NCBI GenBank assembly: GCA_964473105.1
Contig: CAYYNQ010000089.1
Location: forward strand, 1-6,368
Source of the DNA: CAYYNQ01 sp964473105
GTDB taxonomy: Bacteria > Sumerlaeota > Sumerlaeia > MVZB01
Reading direction: 5' to 3'
Length of the DNA: 6,368 nucleotides
A model generated the notes under the pieces. That model saw nothing but the letters and a program-made list of their open reading frames with translations. It was not told the DNA's origin and ran no database searches. The number at the start of each line of letters is the position of its first letter. Positions within the stretch are counted from its first letter, which is position 1. Below are positions 1 to 5,134 of the stretch, piece after piece. A program made the translations under genes and the position numbers.

Positions 1-249
1 GGAAGCATTGTGGCGATCGGGGCAACCTGCAACGACGGGTTTGGCTATAGTCGCGGTCATGTGCGGGTGTATCATTATGGTGGAAGTAGCTGGACGCAAC
101 TTGGGGCAGATATCGATGGAGAAGCAGATTATGACCGGTCAGGAGACTCCGTTAGTTTAAGCAGTGATGGAAGCATTGTGGCGATCTCGGCAACCGGCAA
201 CGACGGGGATGGCGATAGTCGCGGTCATGTCCGGGTGTATCGGTTTCAT
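1..249 (+). repeat. In-frame tandem repeat, 168-bp period, within the propeller gene
   Basis: The 18 bases at 1-18 (GGAAGCATTGTGGCGATC) recur exactly at 169-186, a period of 168 bp or 56 codons. The following ~60 bases are also closely similar: TAGTCGCGGTCATGT, for example, is shared in both copies. Similarity at the DNA level, not just the protein level, suggests recent duplication or gene conversion between blades. Only one full period and part of a second are visible. Confidence 0.85.
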
Positions 250-252
250 TGA
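1..252 (+). CDS. C-terminal end of a repetitive beta-propeller (FG-GAP/integrin-alpha-like) protein, 5' truncated
   Basis: The reading frame is open from base 1 to the TGA at 250-252, so this is the tail of a longer gene that begins outside the window; the GTG at position 10 lies inside a repeat and is not a credible start. The 83 visible residues contain two copies of a blade-like unit: a DGSIVAI strand, an acidic NDG loop, a RGHVRVY strand, then WTQLGADIDGE and a SGDSVSLS strand. Such units are typical of secreted FG-GAP or integrin-alpha-like beta-propellers, where the Asp/Gly-rich loops often bind calcium. The last unit stops directly after VYRFH, with no visible sorting signal, membrane anchor or extra domain, so the propeller appears to close at the C-terminus. 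The ligand and exact function cannot be told. It converges on the tRNA-Leu gene 11 bases downstream. The family assignment is by repeat style only. Confidence 0.7.
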   Translation, partial: GSIVAIGATCNDGFGYSRGHVRVYHYGGSSWTQLGADIDGEADYDRSGDSVSLSSDGSIVAISATGNDGDGDSRGHVRVYRFH

Positions 253-263
253 GAACACATCGA

Positions 264-350
264 TGGTGCCGAGGGCGGGACTCGAACCCGCAAGGCCTTT
301 CGACCGGGGGATTTTAAGTCCCCTGCGTATGCCAGTTCCGCCACCTCGGC
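264..350 (-). tRNA. tRNA-Leu (anticodon UAA)
   Basis: Read on the minus strand this is an 87-nt class II tRNA with the CCA end encoded (264-266) and A as the discriminator. The acceptor stem pairs GCCGAGG (344-350) with CCTCGGC (268-274). The anticodon stem GGGGA/TCCCC encloses the loop CTTAAAA, giving anticodon TAA, which reads UUA leucine codons. A long variable arm follows (GGTCGAAAGGCC region), as expected for tRNA-Leu, and then a T arm with GGGTTCGAGTCCC. It lies tail-to-tail with the propeller gene and is divergent from the slyD-like gene. No clear terminator is seen beyond the CCA end. Confidence 0.96.
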
Positions 351-366
351 AAAACCCCGAAAGCTG

Positions 367-395
367 AGTATTGTCAATCATTCCTCGGGGGTCAA
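367..395 (-). promoter_or_regulatory. Likely sigma-70-type promoter of tRNA-Leu
   Basis: On the minus strand TTGACC (390-395) stands 17 bases from AATACT (367-372). The -10 box lies 16 bases upstream of the mature tRNA 5' end, so transcription would begin a few bases before the tRNA. Spacing is ideal and the -35 is close to consensus, while the -10 matches four of six positions. A second TTGACA in this stretch would place a -10 against the tRNA itself and is less suitable. Confidence 0.5.
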
Positions 396-465
396 GCGGG
401 AAGCGGGCTCCCACTCCCCCCACCTGGTTTCCAATCATGTCGGGCCACGGGCAAATACCTTGCTT

Positions 466-498
466 TTGATCCGGTCCGGGGCGAAGATACCGGATCAA
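466..498 (+). promoter_or_regulatory. Perfect 10-bp inverted repeat in the slyD-like leader (operator or mRNA hairpin)
   Basis: TTGATCCGGT (466-475) and its exact reverse complement ACCGGATCAA (489-498) flank a 13-base centre. The right arm ends 7 bases before the GGAG ribosome-binding sequence at 506-509. A weak -35-like TTGCTT (460-465) touches the left arm, and no good -10 is visible. The element could be a dimeric repressor operator or a stem-loop in the leader RNA. It lacks a T-run, so it is not a standard terminator. The symmetry is certain; its function is not. Confidence 0.5.
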
Positions 499-517
499 TT
501 CAAACGGAGCATCACTT

Positions 518-988
518 ATGACTCAGCCCATCGGCAACGACCTCGTGGTCACCATGCATTACACCCTGAAGGATGACGACGGAAATGTCCTGGACAGCTC
601 GGAGGGATCCGACCCGCTGGCTTACCTGCACGGCGGGGAGAATATCATCCCCGGCCTGGAGAAGGCCCTGGCCGGCAAGGTGGCGGGCGACTCCCTGCAG
701 GTTAAGGTCGAGCCTGCCGAGGGTTATGGCGAGGTTGAGGAAAGCCTGATCCAGACAATCAAAAGGGAAGCCTTCGATGGAATCGATTCCATTGAGGCAG
801 GGATGGAATTCGAGGCGGAGTCATCGGACAATGAGGTGCAGAATTTCGTGGTGACAGAGGTTCAGGGCGACGATATCACGATCGATGCCAACCACCCCCT
901 GGCCGGCATGCGGCTGAATTTTGACATCAAGGTTGTCGAGGTAAGAAAAGCCACGGCCGAGGAAACCAGTCATGGCCATCCGCATTGA
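518..988 (+). CDS. slyD: SlyD-type FKBP peptidyl-prolyl cis-trans isomerase
   Basis: This gene encodes a 156-residue cytoplasmic prolyl isomerase and chaperone of the SlyD/FkpB branch. The FKBP core is split. Residues 1-70 carry DLVVTMHYTLKD, VLDSS, PLAYLHGG, IIPGLEKAL and VEPAEGYGE; residues 125-143 carry the closing strand with NHPLAGM and LNFDIKVVEV. Between them, about 72-122, lies the insert-in-flap chaperone domain, which is diagnostic of SlyD-like rather than small FKBPs. Escherichia coli SlyD is 196 residues with a long His/Cys-rich metal-binding tail. Here the tail is only HGHPH and has no cysteine, so nickel storage would be reduced. There is no signal peptide. The ATG is preceded by GGAG eight bases upstream. 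rhaM follows after 70 bases, possibly on the same transcript. The family call is firm; slyD rather than fkpB is less certain. Confidence 0.93.
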   Translation: MTQPIGNDLVVTMHYTLKDDDGNVLDSSEGSDPLAYLHGGENIIPGLEKALAGKVAGDSLQVKVEPAEGYGEVEESLIQTIKREAFDGIDSIEAGMEFEAESSDNEVQNFVVTEVQGDDITIDANHPLAGMRLNFDIKVVEVRKATAEETSHGHPH

Positions 989-1058
989 ATTTGTCCGCCC
1001 CGTCGGGAAACGGACGATACCCGGGCCATGACAACGGCCAGGCACCGCAGGAGAAATC

Positions 1059-1373
1059 ATGATCCGCAAGGCGTTCATGATGCAGGTCAATCCTGATCAA
1101 CATGATGAGTATCGAAAGAGGCACGCGCCGATCTGGCCCGAACTCAAGGCCACACTGAGGAAACACGGCGTGCAAAACTACTCGATCTTCCTCCATGCCG
1201 AAACAAGCCGGTTGTTCGCTTATGTCGACCTTGAGGACGAAAATCAATGGGAGGCAATCGCCGACACCGAGGTATGCCAGAGGTGGTGGGCGCATATGCG
1301 GGAAATCATGCCGTCAAATCAGGACAACAGCCCGCTGTCTGAGCAACTGGAAGAGGTCTTTCATCTCGATTAA
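1059..1373 (+). CDS. rhaM: L-rhamnose mutarotase
   Basis: The 104-residue product has the same length as Escherichia coli RhaM (YiiL) and matches it closely along its whole extent as recalled: MIRKAF, MQVNP, EY..RH.PIWPEL, HG..NY, VCQRWW and MP.N.DNSP. The enzyme interconverts the alpha and beta anomers of L-rhamnose in the cytoplasm. It is a small ferredoxin-like-fold dimer. The active-site Tyr18 and His22 (acid/base in the family), Tyr41, and the Trp76-Trp77 pair are all present. AGGAG at 1049-1053 lies five bases before the ATG, a strong ribosome-binding site. No rhamnose isomerase, kinase, aldolase, transporter or regulator is visible in the window. The gene therefore either serves a catabolic cluster elsewhere or is an orphan. 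Identity is very secure; the physiological context is unknown. Confidence 0.96.
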   Translation: MIRKAFMMQVNPDQHDEYRKRHAPIWPELKATLRKHGVQNYSIFLHAETSRLFAYVDLEDENQWEAIADTEVCQRWWAHMREIMPSNQDNSPLSEQLEEVFHLD

Positions 1374-1490
1374 CAGGCCGGACTGCCCGACGCTCCACCG
1401 GGAAATATCACCTCCATCACCGACCGGAACCCGATTCCCTGCTAATCTGTATCTTTAAACTTGGGCAAGGCCTACCTGATGGGTGGAATC

Positions 1491-1518
1491 CGGGCAACAT
1501 GCCCGCTGTATTTTCTTT
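1491..1518 (+). terminator. Weak terminator-like hairpin after rhaM
   Basis: CGGGC (1491-1495) and GCCCG (1501-1505) form a 5-bp GC stem with a 5-base loop, followed after five bases by TTTTCTTT. The stem is short and the T-run is offset, so this is only a candidate end for the slyD/rhaM transcript. It lies 118 bases after the rhaM stop. Confidence 0.25.
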
Positions 1519-1708
1519 ACAACCGCTGAAAACAGTCCCGCTTTATCCATTTTTACAGGATCTTCCCTCACGGGTACTTTCCATGCTGTCCAGAACCACA
1601 CAAGTTGAATTGAAGCCGGTTTCCTCCCGAGGACCAAGTCTGGCAAATAATCCACCCCGCGGAAAATGATTGTATTTCATGGCCGGGATTGAGAAACTGG
1701 TAGATTCA

Positions 1709-1739
1709 TTGACATCGCGGCCTAGTCGGCACGTGAAAT
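1709..1739 (+). promoter_or_regulatory. Possible glnA promoter
   Basis: A consensus -35 TTGACA (1709-1714) is followed 19 bases later by TGAAAT (1734-1739), which matches four of six -10 positions. The spacing is longer than ideal. Transcription would start close to 1746, leaving a short leader that still contains the GGAGGAG ribosome-binding stretch. It is the best candidate in the 400-base gap but remains weak. Confidence 0.3.
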
Positions 1740-1773
1740 ATCGAAGCAGAATGGGAGGAGAGAGGATTCTACC

Positions 1774-3204
1774 ATGGAGGCTACAGACTGCAAAACACCC
1801 GGAGACGTTCTGAACCTGATCAAGGAGAAGAATGTTGATATTATTGATTATAAATTCATGGATTTTCCAGGTCTATGGCAGCATTTCAGCGTGCCTGCGA
1901 CGGAACTTGAGGGGGACACATTCAACGATGGCATTGGTTTCGACGGCTCGTCGATCCGAGGCTGGCAGGCCATCAATGAGTCGGACATGCTCCTGATCCC
2001 TGACCCGTCCACAGCGTTGATCGACCCTTTTCGTGAAAGATCCACCCTGTCGCTGATTTGCAACATCGTCAGCCCGGGGACGAAGGCACCCTATACACGC
2101 GACCCGCGTAACATTGCCCAGAAATGCGAGGCCTACCTCAAGGGGACAGGGCTCGGCGACACCGCCTATATCGGTCCCGAGGCCGAGTTCTTCATCTTCG
2201 ACAACGTCGTTTTCGACAGCACCCCCAACAGCGCGTTCTATGAGATCGACTCGATCGAGGGCCGCTGGAACACCGGCCGTGACGAGGGTCCGAACTTGGG
2301 CTACAAGCCCCGCTACAAGGAGGGCTATTTCCCGGTTCCGCCCACGGATCATTTTCAGGACCTGCGCAGCGAAATGATGATGACCATGATCGAGTGCGGG
2401 ATCCCCATCGAGTGCCAGCACCACGAGGTCGGCACCGGCGGCCAAGCCGAGATCGATATTCGTTATGCACCGCTCGTCGAGCAGGCAGACAACCTCATTC
2501 TCTACAAATATATCATCAAGAATACGGCCCTGAAATATGGCAAGACCGTCACCTTCATGCCCAAGCCTATCTTCAGTGACAATGGTTCCGGCATGCATAC
2601 ACACCTTTCAATCTGGAAGGACGGGAAAAACACTTTCGCGGGCAATGGTTACGCGGGCCTGAGCGAAACCGCCCTGCATTACATCGGCGGCGTCCTCAAA
2701 CATGCCCCGTCCATCCTCGCTTTCTCCAACCCGTCAACCAACTCATACAAGAGGCTTGTACCGGGCTATGAAGCCCCGATCAACCTGGCCTATAGTGCAC
2801 GGAACCGTTCGGCTGCCTGCCGGATTCCCGTCTACAGTGAGTCCGCCAACGCCAAGCGTGTCGAGTTCAGGACACCCGATCCCTCCTGCAATCCATACCT
2901 GACCTTCAGCGCGCTCCTGATGGCCGGGCTGGACGGTATCGAGAATAAGATCGACCCCGGCAACCCGCTCGACAAGAACCTCTATGACCTGCCCGCCGAG
3001 GAGGCCGCCCTTGTAAAGAAGGTTCCGGCATCCCTTGAAGAATCACTGTCAGCACTGGAAGCGGATCATGATTATCTCCTCAAGGGTGACGTCTTCACCC
3101 AAGACGTGATCGACGAGTGGATCAGCTACAAGATGGAAGAGGAAGTCGATCAGATTCGCCTGCGGCCCCATCCGCACGAGTTCGCACTTTATTTTGACAT
3201 CTGA
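1774..3204 (+). CDS. glnA: Glutamine synthetase, type I-beta
   Basis: This gene encodes the 476-residue ATP-dependent enzyme that makes glutamine from glutamate and ammonia, a cytoplasmic dodecamer central to nitrogen assimilation. It is near the usual length (Escherichia coli 469). Landmarks in order are the N-terminal beta-grasp domain with DGSSIRGW (57-64), the GPEAEFFIF metal-binding strand (134-142), GYFPVPP in the extended segment typical of the I-beta subtype, NGSGMHTH (270-277) with its active-site Asn/Gly/His, NSYKRLVPG, the Arg-rich SARNRSAACRIP, and EFRTPDPSCNPYL. Tyr404 in NLYDLP is the site adenylylated by GlnE in I-beta enzymes, so activity is probably controlled by that cascade, although GlnE and PII are not in the window. 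The purine-rich GGGAGGAGAGAGG stretch upstream supports the ATG at 1774. A strong hairpin terminator follows. Identity is secure. Confidence 0.98.
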   Translation: MEATDCKTPGDVLNLIKEKNVDIIDYKFMDFPGLWQHFSVPATELEGDTFNDGIGFDGSSIRGWQAINESDMLLIPDPSTALIDPFRERSTLSLICNIVSPGTKAPYTRDPRNIAQKCEAYLKGTGLGDTAYIGPEAEFFIFDNVVFDSTPNSAFYEIDSIEGRWNTGRDEGPNLGYKPRYKEGYFPVPPTDHFQDLRSEMMMTMIECGIPIECQHHEVGTGGQAEIDIRYAPLVEQADNLILYKYIIKNTALKYGKTVTFMPKPIFSDNGSGMHTHLSIWKDGKNTFAGNGYAGLSETALHYIGGVLKHAPSILAFSNPSTNSYKRLVPGYEAPINLAYSARNRSAACRIPVYSESANAKRVEFRTPDPSCNPYLTFSALLMAGLDGIENKIDPGNPLDKNLYDLPAEEAALVKKVPASLEESLSALEADHDYLLKGDVFTQDVIDEWISYKMEEEVDQIRLRPHPHEFALYFDI

Positions 3205-3246
3205 TCCCCCGTTACCTCGGGACAGATCCATGATGGATGGAATAAG

Positions 3247-3278
3247 ACAACCGCCCGGCCTTACAGCCGGGCGGTTGT
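3247..3278. terminator. Strong bidirectional-looking terminator between glnA and the GT39 gene
   Basis: ACAACCGCCCGGC (3247-3259) pairs perfectly with GCCGGGCGGTTGT (3266-3278) around a 6-base loop, giving a 13-bp GC-rich stem. It sits 42 bases after the glnA stop and 46 bases beyond the stop of the convergent glycosyltransferase gene, so it can serve both. The T-runs on either side (TTGTTG on plus, TCTTATT on minus) are imperfect. Stem strength and position make the call. Confidence 0.8.
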
Positions 3279-3289
3279 TGCTGTACCAT

Positions 3290-3316
3290 GAACCTGGCTG
3301 CATTTGAACCAGGTTC
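3290..3316. repeat. Second inverted repeat (8-bp arms) in the convergent intergenic region
   Basis: GAACCTGG (3290-3297) and CCAGGTTC (3309-3316) are exact complements around 11 bases. The repeat lies 8 bases beyond the end of the minus-strand GT39 gene, so it may be an auxiliary terminator or 3' stabilising hairpin for that transcript. No T-run follows. The same GAACCTGG recurs at 3357-3364 inside the coding sequence, possibly by chance. Confidence 0.4.
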
Positions 3317-3324
3317 CGTATTCA

Positions 3325-4776
3325 TCATTCCCCGGTATTTTCCAAATCAACGACGAGAACCTGGTAAGTCTCATCCGCCGCCAGCACCCGGAAATGAACC
3401 CCCGGCGGGACATCGCGTTCTTTCATGCGGGAGGTCTTTACTAGCAGTCCGGTCACCGAACCGTCCGCCAAATCCTCCTGCATCCGGCGAAAGATCTCCC
3501 CGATATTCAGGCGCAACCTCCTGAGGGGGATCCCCGAATAGATGGCCAGGGAATGGGCAGGCTTCCGGATGGTATAGATCCTGTCCAGGTGTATTTGCTG
3601 TTCGAGCATGTTCTGCTCCAGGTTGACGGCAAGACCACGTACGCTGCGTGTATGTTTTATTCCGTCCGGGAAAACCGTTATACACACAAGGACAATCGCC
3701 CACAGAACTGAAGAAGTGGTCAATACCCGACTCCTCCGGCTAACCAGCCGCTGGAAGAAACCGTCCGGCTGTCCCAGGAGATAACCACACCACAGGGAAA
3801 TCGGCACAAACAGGGGCGTGATATAGAAATAACTCTTGGACCTCGAAAGCTGGAACACCACAAGGGGCAGTAAAAACCAGATCAGGGTGAACAACTTGGC
3901 TTGATTTCCGTCCCGGAGTAATGCCGGCCCGAGATATTTCAGGGTACGGGCAACGAGCATCGGCCATATAAAGAGCCACGGCATCAGGCCGAAAATCAAC
4001 AGCAGCGGATAGAAATAATACGGCTGGACCCTTTCATGTTGTTCCGAAAAGAAACGGTCACGGACCTCCTCAAAGAGGAAATACCCGAAAAGTTCATTGT
4101 TTTTCAGGCAGAGGACGGCAAACCAGCCCAAGGATATGATCAACATCATGATGAAGCCGTACCAGCTCCACAACCCGGCTTCAGCCCGTCCCCGACCCCG
4201 GGACTTCATGATTATCCCGTAAAGCAGGATCACCAGGAGTGGCAGCCAGCCGGGCGGGCCCTTGGTCAGGAAGGCCATCCCAAAAGCCATCCAGAAACCG
4301 GTTCGCCAAAGACAAGTCCTGCCCTTCCCCCCCCAGGTACGCCATGCACAGAGGACACCCGTTGTCTCCCAGGCAAGCAGGAACATATCCGTGGTCAATA
4401 CATGCCCGCAAACAAACGGAAAGAGGGATGTGCTGAAAACCAGTCCTGAAATGAATGACTGTCGATTCGTCAGGCCCCAGGTCCGGGCAATACCGATGGT
4501 GGAGACTGATGCCAGGAAAAATGCGGCCGAAAGAAAGAAACGTGCGCCCCACGCATTCATGCCGAAAATCCACATGCCCGATGCAGTCATCCAGTAGGTC
4601 AGTGGCGGCTTGGTGAGGTGAGTCTGGCCATGCAGGCGTGGCGTCAGCCAGTCACCCGTCAGAAGCATCTCCCTCGCCGTAGCGACATAGCGGCCCTCAT
4701 CCGGTTCCCACAGCGGCCTCATCCCCCAGAACAGGAAACACACAAGGAGAACAACCATGATTCCGGCAGCGGGCAT
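3325..4776 (-). CDS. ArnT/PMT-like membrane glycosyltransferase (family 39/83)
   Basis: This gene encodes a polytopic inner-membrane protein with about ten or more hydrophobic segments. Numbered from the ATG at 4774-4776 it has 483 residues. After a first membrane helix comes the signature EPDEGRY (Asp26-Glu27, Arg29, Tyr30), then AREML.TGDWLTPRLHG and LTKPPLTYW (Lys56). These are the catalytic first outer-loop features of ArnT-type enzymes that take a sugar from a polyprenyl phosphate donor. TTDMF, FLTKGPPGWLPLL (about 169-181) and EQHERVQPYYFYP (from 245) also match the family. It is shorter than ArnT (about 550), so the C-terminal outer domain is reduced. The frame extends to a TTG at 4821, only 4 bases after the LAB_N stop. 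None of TTG 4821, ATG 4776 or ATG 4758 has a good ribosome-binding site, so the start is uncertain and coupling to the upstream gene is likely. Donor sugar and acceptor (lipid A, other glycan or protein) are unknown. Confidence 0.88.
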   Translation of the reverse strand: MPAAGIMVVLLVCFLFWGMRPLWEPDEGRYVATAREMLLTGDWLTPRLHGQTHLTKPPLTYWMTASGMWIFGMNAWGARFFLSAAFFLASVSTIGIARTWGLTNRQSFISGLVFSTSLFPFVCGHVLTTDMFLLAWETTGVLCAWRTWGGKGRTCLWRTGFWMAFGMAFLTKGPPGWLPLLVILLYGIIMKSRGRGRAEAGLWSWYGFIMMLIISLGWFAVLCLKNNELFGYFLFEEVRDRFFSEQHERVQPYYFYPLLLIFGLMPWLFIWPMLVARTLKYLGPALLRDGNQAKLFTLIWFLLPLVVFQLSRSKSYFYITPLFVPISLWCGYLLGQPDGFFQRLVSRRSRVLTTSSVLWAIVLVCITVFPDGIKHTRSVRGLAVNLEQNMLEQQIHLDRIYTIRKPAHSLAIYSGIPLRRLRLNIGEIFRRMQEDLADGSVTGLLVKTSRMKERDVPPGVHFRVLAADETYQVLVVDLENTGE

Positions 4777-4825
4777 GGGTGTTGTCGGGTTGCAGTTCAA
4801 CTGGAGTGGCCCGGGATCCAAGACT

Positions 4826-5083
4826 TTAGTTGACCCATGGTTCCGGCCTTGTATTCACCGTATTGGGACGAAGGAGCATAATGTTGCGCACGTAGGGAAC
4901 GATGTTAAACAGGTAACTGAAGATAAAGACGAGATCCAGGATATGGATGCTGTAGACGAGAAGGAGCATGCTTCCCACAATACTGGCGATCCAGAATGAA
5001 AGGGGCATGACATTGCGGCGCATCTTTTCACTGTGGACCCACTGGATGAAGAAACGGCTGTAAAAGATCAGGGTTCCCGCCAT
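4826..5083 (-). CDS. Second LAB_N repeat (C-terminal half of an interrupted two-repeat membrane protein)
   Basis: From the first ATG this gives 85 residues with the lipid A biosynthesis N-terminal (LAB_N) signature: SRFFIQWVHSEK, V.PLSFW..S..GS, LLLVYSI, then VPYVRN (63-67). Three short membrane helices are predicted, as in the SemiSWEET/PQ-loop-like clan. The ATG is a poor start. No ribosome-binding site is near it, and alignment with the upstream repeat places about nine residues of helix 1 (beginning GEAAWF) before it. Those residues are encoded in the same frame in the 48 bases back to the TAG at 5132-5134. The true coding region therefore probably runs on from the upstream repeat. The GT39 gene follows directly. 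A role in lipid-linked sugar handling is inferred only from context. Confidence 0.7.
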   Translation of the reverse strand: MAGTLIFYSRFFIQWVHSEKMRRNVMPLSFWIASIVGSMLLLVYSIHILDLVFIFSYLFNIVPYVRNIMLLRPNTVNTRPEPWVN

Positions 5084-5131
5084 CGCAACGCAGAACCAGG
5101 CAGCCTCACCATCCCTGATCCAGACAGCCGA

Positions 5132-5134
5132 CTA
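5132..5134 (-). other. In-frame TAG codon separating two LAB_N repeats
   Basis: The codons on both sides of this TAG are in one frame and both encode recognisable LAB_N sequence. Upstream it reads LILTCSRM; downstream SAVWIRDGEAAWF leads straight into the second repeat. All seven other stop codons in the window are TGA or TAA. The codon may be a nonsense mutation, a suppressed stop, a genuine gene split or a base-call error. Confidence 0.75.

Larger units (their letters stand above)
1374..1773 (+). other. 400-base intergenic region between rhaM and glnA
   Basis: No convincing gene is seen; the short open frames here have no recognisable motifs. The region holds a weak terminator-like hairpin (1491-1518) and overlapping that a bulged stem of CTG/TTTTC (1506-1515) with GAAAA/CAG (1528-1535). 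It also holds a TTGACA box (1709-1714) and the glnA ribosome-binding stretch: GGGAGGAG at 1753-1760 and AGAGG at 1761-1765. I found no sigma-54 -24/-12 element, no clear NtrC site pair and no known glutamine-sensing RNA motif. Confidence 0.6.

Noticed and set aside
157..498. 113-codon minus-strand frame across the tRNA
   Set aside because: It runs through the tRNA-Leu gene and its promoter and into the propeller coding region, so it cannot be a real gene.
993..1015. GTCCG...CGGAC stem between slyD and rhaM as a terminator
   Set aside because: Only 5 bp with a long loop and no T-run; it is more likely that both genes are co-transcribed or that the symmetry is chance.
1455..1655. 66-codon minus-strand frame in the rhaM-glnA gap
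   Set aside because: No family motifs, no ribosome-binding site and no conserved neighbour context; probably chance.
1721..1745. Possible sigma-54 promoter (CGGCACGTGAAATATCG) before glnA
   Set aside because: The GG is not followed by GC at the required 10-base spacing and there is no TTGC block.
1374..1773. Glutamine riboswitch (glnA RNA) in the glnA leader
   Set aside because: I could not find the conserved core blocks of that RNA class.
1873..2604. Open frame of 243 codons on the minus strand inside glnA
   Set aside because: It is antisense to a conserved, full-length glutamine synthetase and arises from its codon pattern; it has no recognisable motifs or ribosome-binding site.
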